From NCBI GenBank assembly GCA_016789905.1, contig JAEUQC010000153.1, forward strand, positions 1-58,692: a DNA stretch of 58,692 nt. Reading direction: 5' to 3'. A program made the position numbers and the translations under genes. The notes below the pieces were generated by a model that saw only the letters and a list, made by a program, of their open reading frames with translations, was not told where the DNA came from and did not search any database. The DNA comes from Bryobacterales bacterium (GTDB lineage: Bacteria; Acidobacteriota; Terriglobia; Bryobacterales; Bryobacteraceae). Numbering within the stretch: position 1 is the first letter of the stretch; each line of letters begins with the position of its first letter. This document shows positions 34,378 through 43,053 of the stretch, piece after piece.

Positions 34378-35346
34378 ATGGAACGCCGGCAATTTATACA
34401 GGCAACCTCGGCTGCGCTCGGTGTGACGATGGAGACGCTCGCGGCCGCGCCCATGCCCATGGCCACGCTCGGCAAGAGCGGATTGAAAGTCTCCAAGTTC
34501 ACACTCGGCGGTTTTCACATGCGCGTGAAGGGCGAAGAGGAAGGGGTGAGAATCATTCGGCGCGCCATTGAACTTGGCGTGGTCATGTTCGATTCCGCCG
34601 CCAAGTATCACGATGGCGAAAGCGATGTCACTTACGGGAAGGCCATCGATAAGTCCACCCGCAAACAGATTCTGCTGATGTCGAAGGCCCAACTGCGCGA
34701 TAAGAAATCGGCCATGGCGCAGTTGGAACTCACGTTGAAGCGGATGAACACCGATTATCTGGACCTGTGGGCGTGCCACGAAGTGGCGCGCATGGATGAG
34801 GTGGAAAAGATATTCGCTCCGGGCGGTTCGCTGGAAGCTTTTGTGGAAGCGAAGAAGAAGGGCATGGTGCGTCATATCGGCTTCACCGGCCACCACGATC
34901 CCGAAGTCCACCAGGCGCTGCTGAAGGGCTTTGACGGATGGGAGACCGTGCAGCACCCGGTGAACCTCATCGACCTGCACTATTTGAGTTTCATCAAATC
35001 GGTGCTGCCCGCCGTTCGCAAGAAGGGCCTGGGTTTGCTGGCCATGAAGTCGAACGCCATCGGCGGCATTACGAAGGAAAAAGTGGCGACCATTCAGGAG
35101 TGCCTGCGCTATGCCTGGTCCCACGATGTGGACACGCTTGTGAGCGGCGTGGAAACGGTGGCGCAACTGGAAGAAAACGTGCTTGCCTGCAAGACCTTCA
35201 CAAAGATGTCGCGAGCCGAAATTTCAACGTTGCTGGAGCGCACATCGAAGGGGCCGATCGGAACGAAAGTAGAACGCTACAAGAAGCCGGAAAAGACGGC
35301 CATTCTGGAGTACTTCCATCCGCACGAGGACGGGGAACTGGTTTAG
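34378..35346 (+). CDS. Aldo/keto reductase with twin-arginine-like N-terminus
   Basis: The 322-aa product starts MERRQFIQATSAALG, resembling a Tat signal (RRQFI) followed by a modest hydrophobic stretch, so export is possible. The AKR TIM-barrel signatures are FDSAAKYHDGESDVTYG (catalytic Asp and Tyr), LLMSKAQLRD (Lys) and DLWACHEVARMDE (His), with an NAIGGITKEK-type late segment. The substrate is unknown. It sits two bases after the cyclophilin gene, and its stop overlaps the convergent cyclase-family gene by four bases. Confidence 0.86.
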   Translation: MERRQFIQATSAALGVTMETLAAAPMPMATLGKSGLKVSKFTLGGFHMRVKGEEEGVRIIRRAIELGVVMFDSAAKYHDGESDVTYGKAIDKSTRKQILLMSKAQLRDKKSAMAQLELTLKRMNTDYLDLWACHEVARMDEVEKIFAPGGSLEAFVEAKKKGMVRHIGFTGHHDPEVHQALLKGFDGWETVQHPVNLIDLHYLSFIKSVLPAVRKKGLGLLAMKSNAIGGITKEKVATIQECLRYAWSHDVDTLVSGVETVAQLEENVLACKTFTKMSRAEISTLLERTSKGPIGTKVERYKKPEKTAILEYFHPHEDGELV

Positions 35347-35972
35347 CGCTTTCGCAGCAGGGCGCGCGCCGGTGCTCCGTCGGCGCCCTGCAAGCGCAGC
35401 GGCAGGCAGCAGAGTTCGTACCGGCCCGCCTCCACCTGGCCCAGCACCAGGCCTTCCACCACCCAGATGCCCGCGCCCAGAATGGTGACGTGCGTTTCCA
35501 CCAGGTCGTGATGGAAACCGCCGATGCTCAGGTAGTCGATGCCGATGGTCCGCACGCGCGCTTCGGCCAGCAGTTGCGCGGCGCAGTTGGCAAGGTAGAC
35601 GAAGTTCTCATCGAACACATCGCCGCCATCGCGACGCGCGGAGTTTCGTGTTTTGAAAAGGAGAATCTCTCCTGCTTGGGGCGCGTGCGCGGCCAACTCG
35701 CTGGCACGAATGGCGGCCGGGTGGTCAATGGCGATCACGCGGCACGGGCCCACGGTGTCTTCGGGCCGCCAAGCGCTCATCGATACGCCCGCCGGCGTAA
35801 AATGCCGCGGCGCGTCCAAATGGGTGCCCGTGTGCGCGCTCATCGTCAGGTGGGTCAGGTTGCAACTGTCGCCGCGTTCCATATCCATCACTTGACGGAT
35901 GTCCACGTACGGATCGCCCGGCCAGGTCACCATCCCGGCGCGGCAGTTCATGCTGATGTCTATCCAGCTCAT
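35343..35972 (-). CDS. Cyclase-family metal-dependent hydrolase (kynurenine-formamidase-like)
   Basis: The 209-aa product has the HxGTHxDxPxH motif (SAHTGTHLDAPRHF), which binds Zn or Mn in kynurenine formamidases and polyketide-type cyclases, plus the opening WIDISMNCRAGMVTWPGDP and a late IGIDYLSIGGFHHDL block. It would hydrolyse an amide or ester of small molecules. No kyn operon partners are seen, so the specific substrate is unclear. Its ATG overlaps the TGA of the sulfatase gene by four bases. Confidence 0.86.
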   Translation of the reverse strand: MSWIDISMNCRAGMVTWPGDPYVDIRQVMDMERGDSCNLTHLTMSAHTGTHLDAPRHFTPAGVSMSAWRPEDTVGPCRVIAIDHPAAIRASELAAHAPQAGEILLFKTRNSARRDGGDVFDENFVYLANCAAQLLAEARVRTIGIDYLSIGGFHHDLVETHVTILGAGIWVVEGLVLGQVEAGRYELCCLPLRLQGADGAPARALLRKR

Positions 35973-37285
35973 GCAACCGGCACACCCGGTTTTGCCAGTC
36001 GCGCCCGGAACGCCGCAGCCTTCGCATCCCCAATGATGTTCTTCCTTTCGCCCGGGTCGCGGCGCAGATCGTAGAACTCATCGGCGCCCGTCAACTCCGG
36101 ATAGTGAACGTATTTGTAGCGTTCCGTTCGGATGGCCCGCCAACTCGGCGTTTTTGGAAAGTTCGCCTCTTTGAAGTACTCGCAGAACAACTCGGTCCGT
36201 ATCTTCGCGCTTGCGTTCCGCAACAGCGGGCGCATGGATTTGCCCTGTATCGCTGCCGGAATCGGCGCTCCGGCCAGGTCCAGAAACGTGGGGGCGATAT
36301 CGATGTTGGCGGCCAATGCCGGAATCCGTGCGCCGGGTTTCACCAGCTTGGGATAGCGAATCACCAGTGGAATGCGGATAGACTCGTCGAAGGCCCAGCG
36401 CTTGTCGCCCAAGCCGTGCTCACGCCAGAAGTAGCCGTTGTCGCTGGTGAAGACGAAGACGGTGTTGTCCAGTTGGCCCGTCTTTTCCAATGCGGCCAAC
36501 AGCGTGCCTACGCCTTCGTCGATGGAGGCAATGCAACGCAACTGATTGCGAATCAATTCATCGCCGCTGCCCCCGCCGGGTTTCACCTCGCGCAGCGCCG
36601 GCTTGTCTTTCAGGTCGTCTGTGGCGTTGGCGGCTATGGGAATGGGTTCCGTCTTGTAGAGATCTTTGTGCCGCCCGGCCGGCGTGAACGGGCCGTGAAT
36701 GGCCTTGTGCCCGATATAGGCGCAGAACGGTTTTGAGCGGGTTTGCGCAATGAATCGCGCCGCGTGCGCGGAGAGGATATCGGTGATGTAGCCCGTCTCT
36801 TGCGTCTCCTTGCCGTCAACGTTCAGCGGCGGATCGTTGTAGACCCCCTGGCCCTTGAATGAAACCCAGCGGTCAAAGCCAGGCCGGGGGCTCGCATCGT
36901 TGCCCATATGCCACTTGCCGAAGTAGCCGGTCTCATAGCCCGCGGCGCGCAGCAGCTTTGGAAACGTCTCCAGCTTGTGGCTAACGGGAATGCCGGCCGG
37001 AGTGTTGCCCACGACTCCGTGCGTCTGCACATACTGTCCGGTGAGAAAACTCCCACGGCTTGGCGAACAGAGGGGCGTGGTCACGAAGGCGTTCGTGAAT
37101 TGTGCGCCCTCGCGGGCCAGCCGGTCTATGTTCGGCGTCTTCAGGAACGGATGCCCGGCGTATCCGGTGGAATCCCAGCGCATATCGTCCACCAGGATGA
37201 AGACGAAGTTAGGGCGCGTGGAGGCCTGCGCGCAGAGCGGCGCGGCCAGCAGCCCGAAGGCTTGACGGCGAGTATGTGTTGGCAT
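35969..37285 (-). CDS. Type I sulfatase (arylsulfatase family), exported
   Basis: The 438-aa product has a signal-like N-terminus (MPTHTRRQAFGLLAAPLCAQ) and then NFVFILVDDMRWDSTG, supplying the metal Asp pair (D33, D34). The formylglycine site is C73 in PLCSPSRGS, the Cys-type motif matured by formylglycine-generating enzyme or anaerobic SME. Further blocks are GYETGYFGKWHMG, FTSDNGYFWREHGLGDKRWAF and RTERYKYVHYPE. It likely removes sulfate from glycans or small sulfate esters. No maturase is seen in the window. The ATG at 37285 is preferred to the upstream in-frame codon at 37546, which has a basic non-signal leader. Confidence 0.92.
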   Translation of the reverse strand: MPTHTRRQAFGLLAAPLCAQASTRPNFVFILVDDMRWDSTGYAGHPFLKTPNIDRLAREGAQFTNAFVTTPLCSPSRGSFLTGQYVQTHGVVGNTPAGIPVSHKLETFPKLLRAAGYETGYFGKWHMGNDASPRPGFDRWVSFKGQGVYNDPPLNVDGKETQETGYITDILSAHAARFIAQTRSKPFCAYIGHKAIHGPFTPAGRHKDLYKTEPIPIAANATDDLKDKPALREVKPGGGSGDELIRNQLRCIASIDEGVGTLLAALEKTGQLDNTVFVFTSDNGYFWREHGLGDKRWAFDESIRIPLVIRYPKLVKPGARIPALAANIDIAPTFLDLAGAPIPAAIQGKSMRPLLRNASAKIRTELFCEYFKEANFPKTPSWRAIRTERYKYVHYPELTGADEFYDLRRDPGERKNIIGDAKAAAFRARLAKPGVPVA

Positions 37286-37299
37286 GTTGAGAACCGGTG

Positions 37300-38169
37300 T
37301 TACAGGCTCAACACCGGACACGGCGATTCTCGCACGATGGCGTAGCTGTGTGTGCGCAACCGGCCGAACAGGCTTTTGTCCAAGTGCCGTCCGAGCACCA
37401 CAAGGTTGGCGCGCACCTCTTCGGCCACTTGCCGGATCACCTTCTCCGGATCGCCGGGAACGACGTGAATCGTCGCTGTCGCGCCCGCCGCGTTCACCGA
37501 TTCTTCCAGCCGTTTCTTCAGCATGTGCGCCACTTCGATTCGCCACGTCGGGTCCATGTATTGCCCAGCGCCGGCGCCGTCGTCCGGGCTGGCGTGGACC
37601 ACGTGCAGTTCGGCACCGAACGACTTTGCGATGCCCTCGCCGGCGGCGATCAGTTTGCTCGTCCGTTCATCGAACTCCACGGCCACCAGGACGCTCTTAA
37701 TGTGTTCGGCTTCATCGGCGGGAACTTCAATGTGGGCGCCGGTAAGTACGGGGATTTGCGAGTCGTTGAGCACTTTCGCCGCGACCGATCCCAGCAGGAA
37801 GCGACGGAACGCGCCGTAGCCGTGGGTGGACAGCATAATGAGATCGGCGCCCTCTTCATTGGCGGTGCGGATGATTTCGCTCGACGGTTCGCCTTCGCGG
37901 AAAACGGTCTTTACTTTGCATCCGGTCAGGTAGATTTTGACGAAGTCTTCCAGTTGCCGTTCCAGCAGCGGCTTCTGTTGTGTGTACCAGTCCAAGACCG
38001 CCGTGGAGGGAACATCAACGCCTTCGGCCGCTAATTGGAATGGCCGCATGACATGTACGGCGACGATGGTGGCACCGTACTGTTTGGCCATGATCCGTGC
38101 GTGAGCCGCCGTGCCGGCGGAGCGGGCGGAAAAATCAACGGGCAGGATGATTGTCTTTGGAGTGATCAT
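37300..38169 (-). CDS. Tandem-domain universal stress protein
   Basis: The 289-aa product has two Usp domains, about residues 1-145 and 150-289. The first has TIILPVDFSARS and a GADLIMLSTHGYGAFRRFLL ATP-type loop ending in GSVAAKVL. The second has KSVLVAVEFDERT, then VVLGRHLDKSLFGRL and PCPVLSL, but lacks the Gly-rich ATP motif of the first. So one domain may bind nucleotide and the other may be regulatory (inference). The start at 38169 (MITPKTIILP) was chosen over 38202. It lies 14 bases upstream of the sulfatase gene on the same strand. Confidence 0.9.
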   Translation of the reverse strand: MITPKTIILPVDFSARSAGTAAHARIMAKQYGATIVAVHVMRPFQLAAEGVDVPSTAVLDWYTQQKPLLERQLEDFVKIYLTGCKVKTVFREGEPSSEIIRTANEEGADLIMLSTHGYGAFRRFLLGSVAAKVLNDSQIPVLTGAHIEVPADEAEHIKSVLVAVEFDERTSKLIAAGEGIAKSFGAELHVVHASPDDGAGAGQYMDPTWRIEVAHMLKKRLEESVNAAGATATIHVVPGDPEKVIRQVAEEVRANLVVLGRHLDKSLFGRLRTHSYAIVRESPCPVLSL

Positions 38170-38381
38170 AATGTGCCTCGGGGTAACTTCTCCCGCTTTC
38201 ACACTACGCCCTATACACCCAAAAGGGAAGGGGGCGCGGCGCTGCTCCGCGTCGCGCCTATGACCCGCGAGATCGCAACTGCGCGCACGCCGGTATCACT
38301 TGTGTCGCCATCGCCGCCACCCTTCGAGTCCCGCTTCTTACCGGCGGGACTGCCAATGTGCAAACGTTCTCGGTCGCGCGC

Positions 38382-40865
38382 CTACTTCGCGTCGCGCCAG
38401 TTGGCGCCTTCGCCCACCTCCACAACCAGCGGGACGGCCAGTTCGCGTACGCCCTCCATCACACGTTTCACCATCGCTCGCAGTGTTTCCACTTCGGCCG
38501 GCGGCGCCTCGAATACAAGCTCGTCGTGCACCTGCAGGATCATTTTCGATTCCATTTCCGCAGCCCGCAATTCGCTGTGGATCTGAATCATGGCGACCTT
38601 GATCAGGTCCGCCGCCGTCCCTTGCAACGGTGTGTTCACGGCCGTTCGCTCAGCGAACCCGCGCACGTTCGGGTTCTTCGAGGTCATGTCGGGGATCGGC
38701 CGGCGCCGGCCGTAGAGCGTCTCCGCATAGCCGGTCTGGCGAACATGGGCAATCGTATCGTCGATGAACTTCTTCACGCCGGCGTAACGGGCAAAGTAGC
38801 TGCGGATGTACTTTTCCGCTTCATTGCGAGGTATGCCGAGCGCCGATGCCAGCCCGAATGAGGTTTGGCCGTAGACGATGCCGAAGTTCACGGCCTTCGC
38901 GGCGCGGCGCATTTCCGGCGTGACCAGCATCGGTGACGCGCCAAATACCTCTGCCGCGGTCCGCGTGTGAATATCTTCGCCGTTCCGGAACGCGTCCACC
39001 AGCACCTCATCAAGCGACATGTGTGCCAGCAGACGCAATTCGATCTGCGAGTAGTCCGCCACCACCAGCTTCCAGCCGGGCCGAGGCACGAATGCCGCCC
39101 GAATTTCCCGGCCGAGCTCCGTTCGCACCGGGATGTTTTGCAGGTTTGGATTGATGGAACTGAGACGGCCCGTCGCGGCGCCCGTCTGGTTAAAGGTTGT
39201 ATGAACCCGGCCCGTAACGGGACGCACCAATTGCGGCAGTGCGTCCACATACGTGCCGCGCAGCTTCACCAGTCCCCGATATTCCAGCACGCGCGCACAC
39301 ACCGGATGGTCCGCGGCTAATGACTCAAGAACATCCGCCGCCGTGGATAGCTGCTTCCCTTTTGTTCTGCCGGCTGGCGCCAGCCCCATCTCTTCAAACA
39401 AAACCTTGCCCAATTGTTGTGGCGAGTTGATGTTGAACTCGTGGCCCGCCAGGCCGTGGATCTCCGCCGTCAGCCGGTCGATTTCGGCCAGCATCCGTTC
39501 GCTCATGCGGCCCAGTTGTTCGGAATCGATGCGGACGCCGGTGCGCTCCATGTCCGCCAGCACGGGTACCAGCGGCAGGTCCATTTCCCGGTATAAGGCT
39601 TCGAATGGTGATACGTCGAGCTTTTCGGCCAGGCGCAGGGTCAGGTCGGCGCGTTGATCAGCACGGGCTCCCGGTTTCTTGCCGAGGTATACCTGGCACA
39701 TGGAATCGAAGGCCGCGTTACCGCCATCGGCGGTGAGCAGAAAACATTCGAGCATCACATCCCGTGTGACGCCGTGCAGGTGCGGGTGCGTGGCCAGCAG
39801 CGCCTTCCAGTCGTGAACGATCTTGGCCGCTTCGGAGCCGAGAAACGCGGCCCCATTCGGCTCCGTGGACGAACGCGCCACGCCCGGCCGGATGGCGACT
39901 CCGATGGCGCCGTCAAACGCCGCTACCGCCACCGGTGTTGCTCCAGCGGCGAACGCGGCCAAGTCGTCCACCTGGCCATAGTCTTCCACTGTTTCGTCGG
40001 GCGCCTCCCCCAGATCGCGAAGGAAGGTGAAGAACTCCAACTCGCGGTAGACGGCCTCCAATGCGGTCCGGTCCGGCTCCCGCGCGGCTAGATCTTCCAG
40101 CTTCACCCCCAAGGGAACGTCGGTGGCGATGGTGGCCAGGCGCTGGCTCATCTCCAGCACCGCTCGTCCTTCTTCGATGCCGGCACGCTGCTTCGGCTTC
40201 AAGTCGCCCAAATGTTCCAACATCCCGGCAACCGAGCCGTATTTTTCCAGCAGTTCGGCGGCGCCCTTCTTCCCGATTCCCGGAACACCCGGAATGTTGT
40301 CCACCGAATCGCCAACCAGGGCCAGAAAATCGGCAATCTGCTCCGGCCACACTCCCATGAAGTCCTTCACACCCTGGCGGTCGTAAACGGCATCGTCTTT
40401 GGCCGGGTTTAACATGGTGACGCCGCCGCCCACCAACTGCAGCATGTCCTTGTCGCTGGAGACGATTACCGCCTCCATACCTTCCGCGCGGGCCTGCACC
40501 GCCAGCGTGCCGATAACATCGTCGGCCTCGTAGCGTTCATATTCGAGTACCGGAATCCGCATCGCTTCCAGCAGGCGCTTCACCAGCGGGATCTGTTCCA
40601 GCAGTTCCGGCGGCGTTTCGGCCCGGTTGGCCTTATAATCTGTAAACTCTTCGCTGCGGAATGACGGCCCCAGGCTTTCGTACACTGCGGCCAGATACTC
40701 CGGCTGGTAGGTTTGGCGCAGCTTCTTCACCATATTGTGAAGGATGAAAACCGCTTCGGTGGAAATCCCGGTGGAGGTTCGCATGGGGGGCGCACCCATG
40801 CGCGCCCGGGCATGGAAGGCCCGGAAGATGAAGCCAAAGGTGTCGATCAAGAAGAGGCGCGCCAT
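38382..40865 (-). CDS. polA: DNA polymerase I, Taq-like, degenerate proofreading domain
   Basis: The 827-aa product has an N-terminal 5'-3' exonuclease domain (residues about 1-290; LFLIDTFGFIFRAFHA, YEADDVIGTLA, GDSVDNIPGVPGIGKKGA). The middle domain is reduced. The family A polymerase domain (about 430-827) has motif A DYSQIELR at D604, motif B RRAAKAVNFGIVYG, and motif C VHDE with D781. These positions and the total length are near those of Taq polymerase (D610, D785, 832 aa). The 3'-5' exonuclease DxE motif is missing: the corresponding stretch reads AVAAFDGAIGVA, and the late Asp is in RADQRADLTL. Proofreading is therefore probably absent. The gene is divergent from lpxC. Confidence 0.95.
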   Translation of the reverse strand: MARLFLIDTFGFIFRAFHARARMGAPPMRTSTGISTEAVFILHNMVKKLRQTYQPEYLAAVYESLGPSFRSEEFTDYKANRAETPPELLEQIPLVKRLLEAMRIPVLEYERYEADDVIGTLAVQARAEGMEAVIVSSDKDMLQLVGGGVTMLNPAKDDAVYDRQGVKDFMGVWPEQIADFLALVGDSVDNIPGVPGIGKKGAAELLEKYGSVAGMLEHLGDLKPKQRAGIEEGRAVLEMSQRLATIATDVPLGVKLEDLAAREPDRTALEAVYRELEFFTFLRDLGEAPDETVEDYGQVDDLAAFAAGATPVAVAAFDGAIGVAIRPGVARSSTEPNGAAFLGSEAAKIVHDWKALLATHPHLHGVTRDVMLECFLLTADGGNAAFDSMCQVYLGKKPGARADQRADLTLRLAEKLDVSPFEALYREMDLPLVPVLADMERTGVRIDSEQLGRMSERMLAEIDRLTAEIHGLAGHEFNINSPQQLGKVLFEEMGLAPAGRTKGKQLSTAADVLESLAADHPVCARVLEYRGLVKLRGTYVDALPQLVRPVTGRVHTTFNQTGAATGRLSSINPNLQNIPVRTELGREIRAAFVPRPGWKLVVADYSQIELRLLAHMSLDEVLVDAFRNGEDIHTRTAAEVFGASPMLVTPEMRRAAKAVNFGIVYGQTSFGLASALGIPRNEAEKYIRSYFARYAGVKKFIDDTIAHVRQTGYAETLYGRRRPIPDMTSKNPNVRGFAERTAVNTPLQGTAADLIKVAMIQIHSELRAAEMESKMILQVHDELVFEAPPAEVETLRAMVKRVMEGVRELAVPLVVEVGEGANWRDAK

Positions 40866-40919
40866 AATGCATTGATTCTACTCCTGCGTGTCAATGCTGC
40901 CATTCGCGAGCGGGGAAAC

Positions 40920-40937
40920 TGTGTCAATATAGACACA
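40920..40937. promoter_or_regulatory. Inverted repeat TGTGTC-N6-GACACA, possible operator
   Basis: The perfect 6-bp arms flank AATATA in the AT-rich divergent region between polA and lpxC, 32 bases upstream of the lpxC -35 box. The form is that of a binding site for a dimeric regulator. A further half-site-like GTGTCAATG occurs at about 40888. The regulator is unknown. Confidence 0.45.
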
Positions 40938-40969
40938 AAACGTGGGCGTAAACTCTTCTTTATCAATCG

Positions 40970-40998
40970 TTTACAATTTTTGGAATATTTGGTATTCT
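40970..40998 (+). promoter_or_regulatory. Sigma-70-type promoter for lpxC
   Basis: The -35 box TTTACA (40970-40975) and the -10 box TATTCT (40993-40998) are separated by exactly 17 bases, in one of the few AT-rich stretches of the window. Transcription would begin near 41005, giving a leader of about 30 bases with AGGAG before the lpxC start. Confidence 0.65.
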
Positions 40999-41034
40999 GA
41001 CACTTGGCATCGACAGCACCGCAGGAGACACCTC

Positions 41035-41922
41035 TTGTACTTTGAACAAACGGTTGCCCGCCCGGTTTCGATTTCCGGGGTGGGATTGCATCACGGAGTT
41101 CCTGTAACCATCAAGATTCGCCCCGCTCCCGCCGGTACGGGCGTTGTCTTTATCCGGACGGACCTGCAGAATTTTTCGCTGCCTGCGTCGTGGCAGCACG
41201 TGGCCCGGGTGTCCTACGCGACGAGTCTAATGCGCCAGGGCGTGTTGATTTCCACGACGGAGCACCTGCTTTCGGTGTTGTATTCCTCGGGAATCGACAA
41301 TTGTTGGATCGATATCGACAACCTGGAAGTGCCAATACTGGACGGCAGCGGCGCGCCGTTTGTGGAGTTGCTGCGGGACGCCGGTGTGGTGCAGCAGAAG
41401 CGGCGGCGGCGCTATCTTCGTGTACGCAAACCAGTTACGCACGTTCATGGGGATAAGCGCATCACGCTGTTGCCGGCCGACACCTTCTCCTTGCACTGCG
41501 ACATCTTTTTTCCCCATCCGCTGGTGGGCCATCAGACGATGGAGATGGAACTGACGCCGGAAAACTACGCCGCCGAGATCGCCCCGGCGCGGACGTTCGG
41601 GTTTGAACATGAGCTGGACGCGATGCGCGACATGGGGCTTATCCGCGGGGCATCGCTGGAGAACGCGGTTTGCTTTACTCCGGATAAAGTATTGAATCAA
41701 GGTGGGTTACGCTTTCCTGACGAGCCCTGCCGGCACAAAATTCTGGACCTGATTGGCGACCTGGCGCTGATCGGCCGTCCGCTGCTGGGCCGGGTGATCG
41801 CCGAGCGGGCGGGCCATGCGATGCACGCCGCGCTGGTGAGCCGGATTATGCAGGATCCCTCGTTGTATGAAGTGTTTACGCTGGAAGCGCCAGCGTTTGC
41901 CGGCGCGGCGATGGCCGTTTAG
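41035..41922 (+). CDS. lpxC: UDP-3-O-acyl-N-acetylglucosamine deacetylase LpxC
   Basis: The 295-aa zinc deacetylase catalyses the committed step of lipid A synthesis at the cytosolic face. It opens TVARPVSISGVGLHHGVPV. The zinc ligands are read as H77 (STTEHLLSVLY), H234 and D238 (RHKILDLIGDL), with a catalytic His in AGHAMHAALVS, all at spacings near E. coli LpxC (305 aa). The chosen start is a TTG at 41035, preceded by AGGAG about eight bases upstream. The in-frame ATG at 40942 would add a tryptophan- and arginine-rich leader and lies upstream of the predicted promoter's -10 box. Confidence 0.93.
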   Translation: MYFEQTVARPVSISGVGLHHGVPVTIKIRPAPAGTGVVFIRTDLQNFSLPASWQHVARVSYATSLMRQGVLISTTEHLLSVLYSSGIDNCWIDIDNLEVPILDGSGAPFVELLRDAGVVQQKRRRRYLRVRKPVTHVHGDKRITLLPADTFSLHCDIFFPHPLVGHQTMEMELTPENYAAEIAPARTFGFEHELDAMRDMGLIRGASLENAVCFTPDKVLNQGGLRFPDEPCRHKILDLIGDLALIGRPLLGRVIAERAGHAMHAALVSRIMQDPSLYEVFTLEAPAFAGAAMAV

Positions 41923-41928
41923 TTTGCC

Positions 41929-42441
41929 GTGCGTCATATCCCTAACGTATTGACGGTATTGCGGATACTCGCGACGCCGGTGATCCTGGAGCGGATTTGG
42001 GCGCGTGATCTGGACACGGCGTTGATCCTGTTTTTCTTGTCGGGAATGACGGACACAATCGATGGCACACTGGCCAGACGGTTCGGATGGTCGTCGAAAT
42101 TTGGCGCATTTATCGACCCAATTGCGGACAAAACGCTACTAGTAAGCGTTTACATGCTGCTTGGAGCGCGCGATTTCATGCCTTTTTGGGTGGTTTCGGT
42201 GGTCATTGGGCGGGATATTTTGATCCTGCTGGCGGCTGGGATTCTGAAATTGACCGGATGGGTAGGGGAATTTCCGCCGTCGGTGTTCGGGAAGATATCG
42301 ACGCTGGCGCAGTTGTTGACGGCCGGCGCGATCCTTTTGCGGTGGCCGGCGGAACCTGCGCCGTTCTTTTACGCAACGGCGGCGATGGCTTTCTTGAGTT
42401 TTGGGCACTACGGGTATCAAATCTGGCGAAAGCTGAATTGA
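41929..42441 (+). CDS. CDP-alcohol phosphatidyltransferase (PgsA-like)
   Basis: The 170-aa integral membrane enzyme carries the CDP-alcohol phosphotransferase signature D-x2-DG-x2-AR-x8-G-x3-D-x3-D, read here as TDTIDGTLARRFG, then FGAFIDPIADK. It opens RHIPNVLTVLRILATPVIL, the usual PgsA-type first helix. Phosphatidylglycerophosphate synthase is the most likely activity, but other headgroups cannot be excluded. It starts with GTG six bases after lpxC and so is in the same envelope-lipid operon. Confidence 0.88.
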   Translation: MRHIPNVLTVLRILATPVILERIWARDLDTALILFFLSGMTDTIDGTLARRFGWSSKFGAFIDPIADKTLLVSVYMLLGARDFMPFWVVSVVIGRDILILLAAGILKLTGWVGEFPPSVFGKISTLAQLLTAGAILLRWPAEPAPFFYATAAMAFLSFGHYGYQIWRKLN

Positions 42442-42489
42442 CCTTACCCTAAAGGGGCGGTAGTCTTAGAGGTGAGAAGGTTTCAGGCG

Positions 42490-43050
42490 ATGCGCTATAC
42501 GCCCTCCAGACAGTACTTGACCGCTGGACTCGTATCCGCCGCGCTCGCGGTGGTTTCCGCCGTGTTCGCGACGGAGTGGATTATTGCGCTCGTGGGGGCG
42601 GTGCTCTTCTTCCTAAGCGCTACGGCGGTGATGCTATTGGCGTTCCGTCCGACGATTGAGATCCAGGAGCAGTTTCTGGTTGTTGGAAGGCGGGCGATTC
42701 CGTGGGTGGACGTGCGGCGGGTTGACCGGACGGGGTGGATTTCGCCGCTGGCGGTGTTTGTCACGCTGGTGAACGATGAACGGATTTTGCTGATCTACCC
42801 GGGGGACCTGGATGCGGCGAACTCGTTGCTGCGGCATATCCGGCGGAATTCGCGGGAAGCGCTGATCGATGGCATTCCGTGGTTACAGTTCTGGGGCGAG
42901 ACCGCGCCGGTGGTGGCGGAGAAGAAAGAGCAGAGCGCGCCGAAGTATCAATTGTTGCGGTCGGAAGACGAAGCGGAAGTACAGCGGTTATTCCAGGTGC
43001 TGAAGACGGTGGGCCATTTGGACACGCGCCAGTCTTCTGACGAGAAGTAG
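42490..43050 (+). CDS. Membrane protein with PH-like domain, unknown function
   Basis: The 186-aa product has two adjacent transmembrane helices at the N-terminus (LTAGLVSAALAVVSAVF and IIALVGAVLFFLSATAVMLL). A roughly 80-residue beta-rich region follows (FLVVGRRAIPWVDVRRVDRT) that reads like a bacterial PH or short DUF304-type domain, then a charged tail. Function is unknown. GAAGG precedes the ATG at 42490; a GTG at 42472 is an alternative. It lies between PgsA-like and DUF218 genes in the lpxC operon. Confidence 0.65.
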   Translation: MRYTPSRQYLTAGLVSAALAVVSAVFATEWIIALVGAVLFFLSATAVMLLAFRPTIEIQEQFLVVGRRAIPWVDVRRVDRTGWISPLAVFVTLVNDERILLIYPGDLDAANSLLRHIRRNSREALIDGIPWLQFWGETAPVVAEKKEQSAPKYQLLRSEDEAEVQRLFQVLKTVGHLDTRQSSDEK

Positions 43051-43053
43051 ACT

